Source: Streptomyces sp. S465
GTDB taxonomy: Bacteria; Actinomycetota; Actinomycetes; Streptomycetales; Streptomycetaceae
Direction: 5' to 3'
Length of the DNA: 64,000 nt
Assembly: GCF_026898115.1 (NCBI RefSeq)
Contig: NZ_CP114036.1
Coordinates: forward strand, 6,256,001 to 6,320,000
How positions within the stretch are numbered: position 1 is the first letter of the stretch; each line of letters opens with the position of its first letter. Positions 8,107 through 17,060 of the stretch are shown here, in pieces. The notes beneath the pieces were generated by a model, which did no database searches, was not told the DNA's origin, and saw only the letters and a program-made list of their open reading frames with translations. Made by a program: the position numbers and the translations under genes.

Positions 8107-9033
8107 CTACTCCTCGACCAGCAGCTTGTCGCGCAGTTGCGCCAGGGTGCGGGCCAGCAGCCGGGAGACATGCATCTGGGAGATGCCGACCTCCTGCGCG
8201 ATCTGCGACTGCGTCATATTGCCGAAGAAGCGCAGCAGCAGGATCTTCTTCTCGCGCGGCGGCAGGTCCTCCAGCAGCGGTTTGAGTGACTCGCGGTACT
8301 CGACGCCCTCCAGCGCCTCGTCCTCCGCGCCGAGGGTGTCGGCGACCGCCGGGGACTCGTCGTCGGTGTCGGGTACGTCCAGGGACAGGGTGCTGTAGGC
8401 GTTGGCGGACTCCAGCCCCTCCAGCACCTCCTCCTCGGAGATGGACAGATGCTGGGCCAGCTCATGGACGGTCGGGGCGCGGCCATGCCGCTGGGAGAGC
8501 TCCGCGGTGGCCGTGGTCAGCGACAGCCGCAGCTCCTGGAGCCGGCGCGGCACCCGCACCGCCCAGCCCTTGTCGCGGAAGTGCCGCTTGATCTCGCCCA
8601 CGACCGTGGGCGTCGCATAGGTCGAGAACTCCACCCCGCGGTCCGGATCGAACCGGTCCACGGACTTGATCAGCCCGATGGTGGCGACCTGGGTGAGATC
8701 GTCCAGCGGCTCGCCGCGGTTGCGGAAGCGCCGGGCCAGGTGCTCCACCAGGGGCAGATGCATACGCACGAGGTGGTTGCGCAGCTCGGCCCGCTCGGAG
8801 GAGCCCTCCGGCAGCCGTCGCAGCTCGGCGAACATCGCCCGCGCGCCGCTCCGGTCATGCGGATCGTGCTGCTGATGCGCCTGCTCGTGCTGATCCATGT
8901 GGTCCGCCCGCTCTGGTCGGTCTCCTGCCGCCTCCGAGTCCGCGGGATGCGGCCGGGACGGCGGGTGCGGGATGGCCGGGGTACCCACTCCCCGCGATGA
9001 TGCAGTGCTCACGGAGCCCCCTTGTTCCGTCAC
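8107..9033 (-). CDS. sigH: RNA polymerase sigma factor, SigB/SigF/SigH group 3
   Basis: 308 residues. After a disordered, His/Asp/Pro-rich N-terminal extension of about 65 residues come region 2 (PLDDLTQVATIGLIKSVDRF, EFSTYATPTVVGEIKRHFRD), region 3 (GRAPTVHELAQHLSISEEEV) and region 4 (LPPREKKILLLRFFGNMTQS then HTH). It directs RNA polymerase to stress or developmental promoters. The ATG overlaps the stop of the anti-sigma gene by four bases (ATGA), so translation is probably coupled. A GTG at 9012 preceded by AAGGGGG could give a shorter form; S. coelicolor SigH is known in several lengths. The sigH name rests on remembered gene order. Confidence 0.88.
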   Translation of the reverse strand: MTEQGGSVSTASSRGVGTPAIPHPPSRPHPADSEAAGDRPERADHMDQHEQAHQQHDPHDRSGARAMFAELRRLPEGSSERAELRNHLVRMHLPLVEHLARRFRNRGEPLDDLTQVATIGLIKSVDRFDPDRGVEFSTYATPTVVGEIKRHFRDKGWAVRVPRRLQELRLSLTTATAELSQRHGRAPTVHELAQHLSISEEEVLEGLESANAYSTLSLDVPDTDDESPAVADTLGAEDEALEGVEYRESLKPLLEDLPPREKKILLLRFFGNMTQSQIAQEVGISQMHVSRLLARTLAQLRDKLLVEE

Positions 9034-9443
9034 GGCTGTCCGGGGCCGGCGCCGCGCTCCTTGTACAGGCTGATGCTGACCGTTCGGTCCTCGGCCACGG
9101 TCGAGTCCACCTTGCCCGCCAGTGCGGAGAGCACCGTCCAGGCGAAGGTGTCGCGCTCGGGGGCGCGGCCGTCGGTGGTCGGAGCCGAGACGGTCACCTG
9201 AAGTGCGTCGTCGATCAAACGGAAGACGCAGCTCAGCACACTGCCGGACACGGCCTGTTGCAGCAGGATCGCGCAGGCCTCGTCAACGGCGATACGCAGA
9301 TCCTCGATTTCGTCGAGGGTGAAGTCCAAGCGGGCTGCGAGGCCGGCGGTCGCCGTACGCAGCACCGACAGATAGGCACCCGCAGCGGGCAGCCGGACTT
9401 CCACGAAGTCCTGGGTCCCGGGCTCGCCTGCGATCTGGGACAC
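9030..9443 (-). CDS. RsbW-family anti-sigma factor (UshX/PrsH type)
   Basis: 137 residues of the GHKL ATPase fold: EIEDLRIAVDEACAILLQQA is the N-box helix, and the C-terminal DRTVSISLYK strand closes the fold. Such proteins bind their sigma factor, or phosphorylate an anti-anti-sigma factor. The GTG at 9443 is preferred because GGAGGTGA ends five bases before it; a TTG at 9455 lies upstream of that ribosome site. Directly upstream of and overlapping sigH, it is the expected partner switch. No anti-anti-sigma gene sits in the operon; the nearest STAS genes are near 17 kb. Confidence 0.88.
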   Translation of the reverse strand: MSQIAGEPGTQDFVEVRLPAAGAYLSVLRTATAGLAARLDFTLDEIEDLRIAVDEACAILLQQAVSGSVLSCVFRLIDDALQVTVSAPTTDGRAPERDTFAWTVLSALAGKVDSTVAEDRTVSISLYKERGAGPGQP

Positions 9444-9689
9444 CCTCACCTCCAAGGTGACACAAGCTTGTTGAGCTGAGCTGATTGGAGCGTCGGCCCC
9501 GAACCCTTATGGTGGAGGGTGGACGGACCGGCGCTGTATGTAGTTCGGCTGCGACGCTATCGCGATCTGCGGTGCGATGTCGCCCGGACGAAGCACGGCC
9601 CCCATCACGGGTGAACCCCGCCCCGCAAAGTCGCGATATCACTCATAGTAAGCACATGAGTACGCAGCGTGGCTAGAGGGTTGGCGGTC

Positions 9690-10247
9690 TCAATTCGAAA
9701 GAGATGTCGCCTCACTCGCGGAATCGGTGTTCACAGTGGTGCTCACGGCGGTGCCCATGGCCTGCGCGGCCAGCGCTCGCAGGGGCTCTCCCGAGAGCCT
9801 GCGCACCGTCCATTCGTCCATCGGCTCCGCGCCGAGCGCGGCGTAGAAGCCGATCGCGGGCTCGTTCCAGTCGAGCACCGACCATTCGAAGCGGGCGTAG
9901 CCCCGCTCCACGCAGATCCGCGCCAGCTCGGCGAGCAGTGCCTTGCCGTGGCCGCCCCCGCGGGCCCGCGGGGTGACGTACAGGTCCTCCAGATACACGC
10001 CATGGGTGCCTGTCCAGGTGGAGAAGTTACGGAACCACAGGGCGAACCCCACGGGCCCGGCGGGCTCTCCGGCGCCGCCGGCCTCCTCGGCGATCAGCGC
10101 GAAGACCGCGGGATGCGCCCCGAAGAGCGCCTCGCGCAGCTGTTCCTCGGTGGCCTTCGCCTCCTGCGGAGCCCGCTCGTAGGCCGCCAGCTCCCGGATC
10201 ATCGCGTGGATCGCCGGGACGTCGGACGGCGTCGCTGATCGGATCAT
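9690..10247 (-). CDS. GNAT acetyltransferase (SSAT/diamine acetyltransferase-like)
   Basis: 185 residues from ATG 10247 (MIRSATPSDVPAIHAMIREL). The acetyl-CoA pyrophosphate loop appears as RARGGGHGKALLAELA, and the terminal FYAALGAEPMDEW helix-strand is typical of spermidine/spermine N1-acetyltransferase-like GNATs. Substrate is not determinable. A 246-bp gap to the anti-sigma gene (9444-9689) holds the promoter region of the sigma operon; I could not fix promoter elements there. Confidence 0.82.
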   Translation of the reverse strand: MIRSATPSDVPAIHAMIRELAAYERAPQEAKATEEQLREALFGAHPAVFALIAEEAGGAGEPAGPVGFALWFRNFSTWTGTHGVYLEDLYVTPRARGGGHGKALLAELARICVERGYARFEWSVLDWNEPAIGFYAALGAEPMDEWTVRRLSGEPLRALAAQAMGTAVSTTVNTDSASEATSLSN

Positions 10248-10360
10248 GTGGTGAAGGCTAGCGGGCCGCGGCGACAAACGCGGCAGTCGATTCCGCAAGA
10301 GCGCGGAAAACGCGCGGGCCGCGACGGCCCAGGGGGTCCGGCCCCACCCGGCGCCCGGCC

Positions 10361-10621
10361 CTACACGATGAGCTGATCCACATAGCACCAGCGCCAGTCC
10401 TCACCCTCCTCGAAGCTGCGCATCACCGGATGGCCGGTCGCCTCGAAGTGGTGGGTGGAGTGCTGGTACGGCGACGAGTCGCAGCAGCCCACATGGCCGC
10501 ACACCAGACACTTCCGCAGCTGGACGGGGTGGCTGCCGACCGCCAGGCACTCGGGACAGGTGCTGGTCTCCGGCTCCGGCTCGGGGCGCGGCAGTACGGG
10601 AACATGCGGACAGTCGCTCAT
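10361..10621 (-). CDS. UBP-type zinc finger protein
   Basis: 86 residues. Cys/His ligands CPEC, CLVCGHVGCC and the HSTHHFEATGHPV stretch reproduce the ZnF-UBP fold that in eukaryotes binds the free C terminus of ubiquitin. Bacterial members are stand-alone, of unknown role. ATG at 10621. It is divergent from the antiporter gene, with 77 bp between starts, a pairing common in streptomycetes. Confidence 0.85.
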   Translation of the reverse strand: MSDCPHVPVLPRPEPEPETSTCPECLAVGSHPVQLRKCLVCGHVGCCDSSPYQHSTHHFEATGHPVMRSFEEGEDWRWCYVDQLIV

Positions 10622-10698
10622 GATTGCCAGACTAAAGCGCCGCGCGAGCGGAACACATGGACGACCGACGGGACGACCGCCGGGGACGGGGCCGGGCG

Positions 10699-12312
10699 AT
10701 GGACGTAGTGCCGCTGTTGATGCTGGTCGCGGGGAGCGCGGTGGTCGCCGGCGCGGCCCGCCGGACGCCGGTGCCCGCACCGCTGTTGCTGGTGGCGGTC
10801 GGGCTCGTCGGCTCGTACGTACCGGGGGTGCCCGACTACACCCTGGACCCGCATGTCGTGCTGCCCCTGGTGCTGCCGCCGCTGCTGCACACCGCGGCGC
10901 TGGACAGCTCGTACCTGGATCTGCGCGCCAATCTGCGGCCCGTCGCGCTGCTCTCGGTCGGCTACGTCCTCTTCGCCACGGTCGCGGTCGGCGCGGTCGC
11001 CCATCTGGTGATCCCGGGCCTGCCGCTGGCCGCCGCCCTGGTGCTGGGCGCGGTGGTCGCACCGCCGGACGCCGTGGCCGCCACCGCCATCGCCCGCCGC
11101 ATCGGGCTGCCCTCCCGGCTCACCACGGTGCTCCAGGGCGAGTCGCTGTTCAACGACGCGACCGCGATCACCGCCTACCGGGTGGCGGTGGCCGCGGCGG
11201 TGGGGGAGGGGGTCAGCTGGACCGAGGGGGTGCGGGAGTTCGTCTTCGCGGCCGTCGGCGGGGTCGTGGTCGGTCTGATCCTGATGGTGCCGCTGCATTG
11301 GCTCCGCACCCGGCTGCGGGACCCGCTGCTCCAGAACACCCTGTCGCTGCTCATCCCCTTCGTCGCCTACGCCGCCGCCGAACAGGTCGGGGCGTCGGGC
11401 GTGCTCGCCGTCGTGGTGGTCGGGCTCTACCTCGGACACCACTCCTGGCAGGTCGACTTCGCGACCCGGCTCCAGGAGGCGGCGGTCTGGCGGATGATCG
11501 ACTTCATCCTGGAGTCGGTGGTGTTCGCGCTGATCGGGCTGCAACTGCGGGTCGTGGTGGCCGGTCTGGGGGAGTACGGGGCGGGCCAGGCCGCCTGGTA
11601 CGCGGCCGTCGTCTTCCTGACCGTGGTGGCCGCCCGCTTCGTCTGGGTCTTCCCGGCGACCTTCCTGCCGCGGATGCTTTTCCCCGGCATCCGCGAGCGC
11701 GAGCCCGGCACCGACTGGACCGCCTCGGTCGTCGTCGGCTGGGCCGGGATGCGCGGGGTGGTCTCACTGGCCATCGCCTTCTCGATCCCGCAGACCGTGC
11801 ACGGCGGAGGGCCCTTCCCGGCCCGCAACCTGATCCTCTTCCTGACCTTCACCACCGTCATCGGCACCCTGGTCGGCCACGGGCTCACCCTGCCCTCCCT
11901 GATCCGGCTGCTCGGACTGCCGGGCCGCGATCCACGGGCCGAGACGCTCGCCGAGGCGCAGGCGCAGAACGCGGCGTCGCTGGAGGCCGAGCGCCGGCTG
12001 GACGAACTGCTCGGCGATGAGCGCAACGCCCTGCCGCCGCCGCTCGCCGCCCGGCTGCGCACGGTGCTGGAACAGCGCCGCAACGCCGTATGGGAGCGGC
12101 TCGGGGCGGTCAACGAGGTGACCGGCGAATCGGCGGACGACACCTATCGGAGGCTGGCCCGGGAGATGATCGAAGCCGAGCGGAAGGTGTTCGTGGACCT
12201 GCGGGACGCCCGGCGGATCGACGACGAGATGCTGCGGTCGCTGCTGCGCCGGCTGGACCTGGAGGAAGCGGCGCTCTACCGGGAGGGGGCCACGGAGGAT
12301 GAAGGGGCCTGA
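10699..12312 (+). CDS. Na+/H+ antiporter, CPA1 family
   Basis: About 537 residues with some 12 membrane helices and a cytoplasmic C-terminal tail of about 130 residues rich in Glu/Arg. CPA1 signature GAVVAPPDAVAATAIARRIG and ion-site motif GESLFNDATAI are present. It exchanges cytoplasmic Na+ (or K+) for protons at the plasma membrane. The start at 10699 (MDVVPLLMLVAG) puts the first helix at the N terminus; ATG 10657 would add an Arg/Asp-rich leader with poor ribosome-site support. Confidence 0.85.
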   Translation: MDVVPLLMLVAGSAVVAGAARRTPVPAPLLLVAVGLVGSYVPGVPDYTLDPHVVLPLVLPPLLHTAALDSSYLDLRANLRPVALLSVGYVLFATVAVGAVAHLVIPGLPLAAALVLGAVVAPPDAVAATAIARRIGLPSRLTTVLQGESLFNDATAITAYRVAVAAAVGEGVSWTEGVREFVFAAVGGVVVGLILMVPLHWLRTRLRDPLLQNTLSLLIPFVAYAAAEQVGASGVLAVVVVGLYLGHHSWQVDFATRLQEAAVWRMIDFILESVVFALIGLQLRVVVAGLGEYGAGQAAWYAAVVFLTVVAARFVWVFPATFLPRMLFPGIREREPGTDWTASVVVGWAGMRGVVSLAIAFSIPQTVHGGGPFPARNLILFLTFTTVIGTLVGHGLTLPSLIRLLGLPGRDPRAETLAEAQAQNAASLEAERRLDELLGDERNALPPPLAARLRTVLEQRRNAVWERLGAVNEVTGESADDTYRRLAREMIEAERKVFVDLRDARRIDDEMLRSLLRRLDLEEAALYREGATEDEGA

Positions 12313-12432
12313 GCCCCACGCGAGGGCGCCTGAGGCTCCTTGCGAGGGTGCCTGAGCCCCGTGCCAGGGCGTGTGAGCCCCGCGCGAGGCCCGTGCCAGG
12401 GCGCGTGAGTCCCGTGCCAGGGCGCCTGGGGC
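12313..12432. repeat. Degenerate tandem repeats after the antiporter gene
   Basis: About six imperfect copies of a roughly 20-bp unit, of the form GTGCCAGGGCGCGTGAGCCC, run from the antiporter stop toward the amidase gene. Copies differ by base substitutions and short indels. Confidence 0.75.
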
Positions 12433-12473
12433 CGGAGCCCCCGCCCCTCCGTGGCCGTCCGCCGTCCCCGGCG

Positions 12474-13064
12474 CTACTTGAGCCGCTCGCGGATCCGGGC
12501 GCGCATCGCGTCCATCGTGAAGCCCCGCGGATCCACCTTGCCCGGCTGCCATTCGAGGTGGCCGATCACCGAGCGCTCGGTCCAGCCGTGATGGCGGCAC
12601 ACGGCGGCCGCGGCCCGTGCGATCGCGTCCAGCTGCTCCTCGGGCCACGGGTCCTCGCCATCGCCGAGGTTCTCGCACTCGAAGCCGTAGAAGGCGCGGT
12701 TGCCGTCGGTATTGGCCTCGTTGTCCGGCGGCAGCGCCTTCTCGGCGATCACCGCCCGCAGGACGTCGTCGTCGCCCAGCCCGGCGTGGTTGGCGCGGCC
12801 GTAGCCGACCAGGTGGACCCCGCCGTCCTTGGCGATCACGCCGTGGCACAGCGGGCCGGGCAGCGACTCGAAGCCGTCCCGGCAGATCTCCACCGTCTCC
12901 TCGGTGCCGGAGGTGACGGTGTGGTGGATCATCACCCCGTGCACCGGGCCCCACGGCCCCTTGTGGTTTCTGTTGTGCTGCCGCCAGTCGCCGACCTGCG
13001 TCACCCGCACGCCCTCGTCCGTCAGCGCCGCCAGGAAGTCCCCCGCGGACATGGGTGAGGCCAT
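12474..13064 (-). CDS. N-acetylmuramoyl-L-alanine amidase / PGRP domain protein
   Basis: 196 residues forming one Amidase_2/PGRP domain. Zinc ligand His pair in VMIHHTVTSG, the conserved YGFECEN strand and HLEWQPGKVDPRG supply the remaining ligand and catalytic features. It should cleave the lactyl-L-Ala bond of peptidoglycan. No signal peptide or cell-wall-binding domain is visible, so either it leaves the cell by another route or it is phage-lysin-derived. The ATG at 13064 (MASPMSAG) is followed by a second ATG at 13052. Confidence 0.82.
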   Translation of the reverse strand: MASPMSAGDFLAALTDEGVRVTQVGDWRQHNRNHKGPWGPVHGVMIHHTVTSGTEETVEICRDGFESLPGPLCHGVIAKDGGVHLVGYGRANHAGLGDDDVLRAVIAEKALPPDNEANTDGNRAFYGFECENLGDGEDPWPEEQLDAIARAAAAVCRHHGWTERSVIGHLEWQPGKVDPRGFTMDAMRARIRERLK

Positions 13065-13246
13065 GACCGCCTCCGTTCTGGTCGTACGGCGGGCCCCGGT
13101 CGCGGCCCGCCTGGTTCACCTGTGGGCTTACCCATCGCACATCGATAAACACATGGAGTGATGGACGGTCGGGTGAGGGTTTTGGGTGAGGGTTATCGTG
13201 CGAACCGATCCATTCGCTCGCCGTCGCACGGGAGACGCACCGCACC

Positions 13247-14164
13247 ATGACGATGGACTACCAGGCAGTGCTGGAGGAGGTCGCGGCCCATGTGAAGCCG
13301 CGGATCGGCCGGGGCCGGGTGGCCCAGTACATCCCGGCGCTCGCCTCGGTGGACCCGGACCGCTTCGGGATCGCCCTCGCCGACACCGACGGCCGGGTCG
13401 CCGGGGTCGGCGACTGGGAGCGGCCCTTCTCGGTGCAGTCCATCTCCAAGGCGTTCAGCCTCGCGCTGGTGCTCGCCGAGGACGGCGAGAAGCTGTGGCG
13501 GCGGGTCGGCCGGGAGCCCTCGGGCAACCCCTTCAACTCCCTGGTGCAGCTGGAGTACGAGAACGGCATCCCGCGCAATCCGTTCATCAACGCCGGGGCG
13601 CTCGTCGTCACCGACCGGCTGCACACCCTTACCGGCGACGCCAGCACCACCATGCTGGACTTCCTGCGCGCCGAGAGCGGCAATCCGGACCTCGCCTTCG
13701 ACCAGGAGGTCGCCGCCTCCGAGGCCGCCCATGGCGACCGTAATGCCGCCCTCGCCCACTTCATGGCCGGCTACGGCAACCTCGACAACCCCGTGCCGAC
13801 CGTCCTGGAGCACTACTTCTGGCAGTGCTCGATCCGGATGAGCTGCCGGGACCTGGCGCTGGCCGGCGGTTTCCTGGCCCGACACGGGCTGCGCGCGGAC
13901 GGTTCGCGGCTGCTGTCGCGCAGCGAGGCCAAGCGGGTCAACGCGGTCATGCTCACCTGCGGTACGTACGACGCGGCCGGTGACTTCGCCTACCGCGTCG
14001 GGCTGCCGGGCAAGAGCGGCGTCGGCGGCGGCATCGTCGCGGTGGTCCCCGGCCGCTGCACGCTGTGTGTCTGGAGCCCCGGCCTCGACGCGCGCGGCAA
14101 CTCGGTGGCCGGAGTGGCGGCCCTGGACCACTTCACGACGCTGACCGGCTGGTCCGTCTTCTGA
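13247..14164 (+). CDS. glsA: Glutaminase A
   Basis: 305 residues, normal family length. Beta-lactamase-like fold with the catalytic Ser-x-x-Lys in SVQSISKAFSLAL near residue 65, NPFINAGAL near residue 116 and the GKSGVGGGI loop near the C terminus. It hydrolyses glutamine to glutamate and ammonia in the cytoplasm. Single transcription unit; the ATG at 13247 is followed by a second in-frame ATG two codons later. Confidence 0.92.
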   Translation: MTMDYQAVLEEVAAHVKPRIGRGRVAQYIPALASVDPDRFGIALADTDGRVAGVGDWERPFSVQSISKAFSLALVLAEDGEKLWRRVGREPSGNPFNSLVQLEYENGIPRNPFINAGALVVTDRLHTLTGDASTTMLDFLRAESGNPDLAFDQEVAASEAAHGDRNAALAHFMAGYGNLDNPVPTVLEHYFWQCSIRMSCRDLALAGGFLARHGLRADGSRLLSRSEAKRVNAVMLTCGTYDAAGDFAYRVGLPGKSGVGGGIVAVVPGRCTLCVWSPGLDARGNSVAGVAALDHFTTLTGWSVF

Positions 14165-14256
14165 CGTCCTTCCGGCCGCTGACGGGCGGAGGTGGCGCCC
14201 GGCCCGGCACGGCGGGAGCATGGAGGGTAGTGGTGGTGAGCAGGAGGTGTACCGCC

Positions 14257-14481
14257 ATGCAGCATGAGATGCGCGGCGAATACGAGGAGGGCAGCTCCGG
14301 GCGGGTCGCGGGCGCACCGGTCAAGATCTGGCACATGGTCCGCGCCAACGGAACGACGGCGATGTGCGGACGGGAACTGGACCCGGACGCCGAGACCCAG
14401 GCCGCCGACCTGTGGGCCACGGGCGATTCGGGCCCCTTCTGCCACTCGTGCGGTGCGATGTATCTGCGCGAGGTCCCTTGA
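14257..14481 (+). CDS. Small Cys-containing hypothetical protein
   Basis: 74 residues. A central IWHMVRANGTTAMCG segment and a C-terminal FCHSCGAMY with a CxxC pair suggest a small metal-binding fold (His/Cys ligands), but I cannot name a family. CAGGAGGT precedes ATG 14257. Its TGA overlaps the TTG start of the AraC gene (TTGA), so the two are probably translated together. Confidence 0.72.
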   Translation: MQHEMRGEYEEGSSGRVAGAPVKIWHMVRANGTTAMCGRELDPDAETQAADLWATGDSGPFCHSCGAMYLREVP

Positions 14482-15242
14482 GCGCGTACCGGGAACGGAG
14501 GGCGCTGATCGGCGGCGGCGCCGTGGTGTGGACCCGTACGGCCGGCGCCGGACCGCAGCGGGTGCTCCCGGACGGCTGCACGGATCTGATCTGGAGCGAC
14601 GCCGGACCGGCCGGCGAGCTGTTCGTCGCGGGTCCGGACACCCGCGCCCATCTGGCCTCCGGCCCGCCGGGCAGCCGCGCCGTGGGCCTGCGGTTCGCCC
14701 CGGGTACGGGTCCCGCCGTGCTCGGCGTACCGGCGCATGAACTCCGGGACCAGCGGGTGCCGTTGGCCGCGCTCTGGCCGGACGCGGAGGTCCGGCGGCT
14801 GGCCGAGCGGATCGCCGAAGGGATCGGCGAGGGGATCGGCGGGCGGATCGCCGGACGGGGCGCCGGGCGCGAGGCGGCTCCGGGACGCGTCCTGGAGGAA
14901 GCCGCCCTGGGCCGGCTGCGGACGGCGGAACCCCCCGATCCGGTGCTTGCCGCGATCGTCGCGGGGGTCTCGCGCGGGACGGGAGTGGCCCGGATCGCCG
15001 CCGCCGTGGGGCTGGGAGAGCGGCAGCTGCGCCGCCGCTCCCTCGCCGCGTTCGGCTACGGCCCCAGGACGCTGGGCCGGGTGCTCCGGCTGAACCGCGC
15101 CCTGGACCTGGCGCGCACCGGTGTCCGCTTCGCGGAGGTCGCGGCGGCGGCGGGCTACGCCGACCAGGCCCACCTCGCCCGCGAGGTGCGGACACTGACG
15201 GGCGTCCCCCTGGGCCGTCTGCTCCAGGGGTCAGGAGGGTAG
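14478..15242 (+). CDS. AraC-family transcriptional regulator
   Basis: 254 residues. The N-terminal part (LPDGCTDLIW, SRAVGLRFAPGTGP) resembles the DUF6597 sensor domain found before AraC HTHs. The C-terminal 100 residues form two HTH units (VARIAAAVGLGERQLRRRSL and FAEVAAAAGYADQAHLAREV). The TTG start at 14478 overlaps the previous stop and begins the protein as LSAYRERRALIG. The 3' end overlaps the convergent VOC gene by 12 bp. AraC/VOC pairs of this kind are frequent in actinobacteria, so the VOC protein may be its target. Confidence 0.82.
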   Translation: MSAYRERRALIGGGAVVWTRTAGAGPQRVLPDGCTDLIWSDAGPAGELFVAGPDTRAHLASGPPGSRAVGLRFAPGTGPAVLGVPAHELRDQRVPLAALWPDAEVRRLAERIAEGIGEGIGGRIAGRGAGREAAPGRVLEEAALGRLRTAEPPDPVLAAIVAGVSRGTGVARIAAAVGLGERQLRRRSLAAFGYGPRTLGRVLRLNRALDLARTGVRFAEVAAAAGYADQAHLAREVRTLTGVPLGRLLQGSGG

Positions 15243-15626
15243 CGGGGCGAAGAGGTCCACGCCGTTGCCGTCGGGGTCGAGGACCACCGCGTAGCGTTGC
15301 CCCCACACCGCGTCCCACGGCTCCTTCTCCCCGCGCGCACCCGCCGCCACGAGGTCCCGGTAGGTCTTGTCCACCTCGGCCGGGCTGTCGCAGAGGAAGG
15401 CCAGTGACACCCGGTGGGATCCGGCCGGCGGTGTCCAGTCCGGGTCGAAGGAGCGCACCGTCTCGACGGTGTCCCACATCAGCCGCGTCCCGCCGGGCAG
15501 GGTGGCCTCGGCGTGGGGCTGGGTGTCGGCCTCGGCGGGGAGGTCGAGGCCGAGGCTGCGGTAGAAGGCGAGGGACGCCGCCATGTCGGCGACGACCAGG
15601 CCGATGGCGTTGAATCGTGCTGTCAT
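15231..15626 (-). CDS. VOC-family (glyoxalase/bleomycin resistance fold) protein
   Basis: 131 residues with two beta-alpha-beta-beta-beta modules. The first begins RFNAIGLVVADMAASLAFYR and the second ends YAVVLDPDGNGVDLF. This fold serves glyoxalases, dioxygenases and antibiotic-binding resistance proteins; ligands for a metal are only partly evident, so function is open. ATG at 15626. Confidence 0.8.
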   Translation of the reverse strand: MTARFNAIGLVVADMAASLAFYRSLGLDLPAEADTQPHAEATLPGGTRLMWDTVETVRSFDPDWTPPAGSHRVSLAFLCDSPAEVDKTYRDLVAAGARGEKEPWDAVWGQRYAVVLDPDGNGVDLFAPLPS

Positions 15627-15733
15627 GCGGGCAGCGTAGGCAGCGCGCCGGCCGCCGGTCTTGAACGAATCGGACCTCCCGGCCGGGACCGCCGGGAGCC
15701 GCCGGGGGCCGTCGGGGGACCGCCGGGGCGCTG

Positions 15734-16672
15734 TCAGGGGCAGCGGATGACCTGGCCGGCGTACGACAGATTGCCGCCGAAGCCGAAGAGCAGCACCGGG
15801 GCGCCGGAGGGGACCTCCCCGCGCTCGACGAGCTTGGAGAGCGCGAGCGGAATGCTGGCCGCCGAGGTGTTGCCGGACTCCACCACATCGCGGGCGATCA
15901 CCGCGTTGACCGCGCCCAGCTTGCGGGCGACCGGTTCGACGATCCGCAGATTGGCCTGGTGCAGCACCACCCCGGCCAGGTCCTCCGGGGCGGTACCGGC
16001 CCGTTCGCACACCTTCCGCGCGATCGGCGGCAGCTGGGTGGTGGCCCAGCGGTAGACGGTCTGGCCCTCCTGCGAGAAGCGGGGCGGGGTGCCCTCGATG
16101 AGGACCGCGCCGCCCATCTCCGGTACCGAGCCCCACACCACCGGGCCGATGCCCGGCCGCTCGGCGGCCACCACCACGGCCGCGCCCGCGCCGTCGCCGG
16201 TCAGGACGCAGGTGGAGCGGTCGGTCCAGTCGGTGGCCGCGCTGAACTTCTCCGCACCGATCACCAGGGCCGCGGTGGCCGCCCCGGCCCGGATGGTGTG
16301 GTCGGCGGTGGCGAGGGCGTGGGTGAACCCGGCGCACACCACGTTGAGGTCCATGGTGGCGGGGCAGGGCAGCCCGAGCCGGGCGGCGACGCGGGCCGCC
16401 ATGTTGGGGCTGCGGTCGATCGCCGTGCAGGTGGCGACGAGCACGAGGTCGATGTCCGAGGGGGCGAGGCCGCTGTGGGCCAGCGCCTTGGCGGCCGCCG
16501 CCGCGGCCATCTCGTCGACCGTCTCGTCGGGGCGGGCGAGGTGCCGGGTGCGGATGCCCACCCGGCTGCGGATCCACTCGTCGCTGGTGTCGACCATGGC
16601 CGCGAGGTCGTCGTTGCCGAGCACTTTCGCGGGCTGGTAGTGGCCGAGCGCCAGTACGTGCGAGCCGGTCAT
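15734..16672 (-). CDS. 3-oxoacyl-ACP synthase III (KAS III/FabH-like), stand-alone
   Basis: 312 residues, thiolase fold. The catalytic Cys is in DLNVVCAGFTHAL near residue 110, His in LHQANLRIV near 237, and Asn in ESGNTSAASIP near 267: a complete Cys-His-Asn triad. It condenses an acyl-CoA starter with malonyl-ACP. No fabD, acpP or fabF lies beside it, so this is an accessory KAS III rather than the housekeeping fab locus, perhaps a dedicated starter-unit or acyl-transfer enzyme. ATG at 16672. Confidence 0.85.
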   Translation of the reverse strand: MTGSHVLALGHYQPAKVLGNDDLAAMVDTSDEWIRSRVGIRTRHLARPDETVDEMAAAAAAKALAHSGLAPSDIDLVLVATCTAIDRSPNMAARVAARLGLPCPATMDLNVVCAGFTHALATADHTIRAGAATAALVIGAEKFSAATDWTDRSTCVLTGDGAGAAVVVAAERPGIGPVVWGSVPEMGGAVLIEGTPPRFSQEGQTVYRWATTQLPPIARKVCERAGTAPEDLAGVVLHQANLRIVEPVARKLGAVNAVIARDVVESGNTSAASIPLALSKLVERGEVPSGAPVLLFGFGGNLSYAGQVIRCP

Positions 16673-17060
16673 CGGTCATCCCCTTCGCGCCAGTGCCGAC
16701 ATATCCACGCCTTTTGCGGGGATCTCGACGCACAGTCTGCGGTGTGTCCAAGCTTGAGGGGAGCAGACGTGCCGTGCGCTCGGGTTACTCACCAATCCTG
16801 GCCGCCGAGATCTGGAGCTTTCGGCCTTTCCCCGGCGGCGGGCCGAGGGCTGGGCGGCGGAAGGGAGCGACACCTGACCGTGGCTCAGGACAGGTGAGGG
16901 GTCTTAATAGGTCAACGTCATGTGCCTGGCCGTTCGTTGACTGGTCAGCCGGTAGATGGGTATGTCACCTACTGAAGGGCCGGCCTGGACCCCGGCGATG
17001 ACCGGCGTGGCCGCGGGCTCCGGTGTCGCGCGCCTCCACCAGGTGGTCAAGGAGGCTTGC
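16673..17060. other. Intergenic region between KAS III and STAS genes
   Basis: 388 bp holding the divergent promoters of the KAS III and STAS genes. No strong dyad, direct repeat or RNA motif was recognised. GGAGG precedes the STAS start. Confidence 0.5.

Noticed and set aside
12313..12432. CRISPR-like repeat array
   Set aside because: Units are degenerate, contiguous and without spacers, and there are no cas genes.
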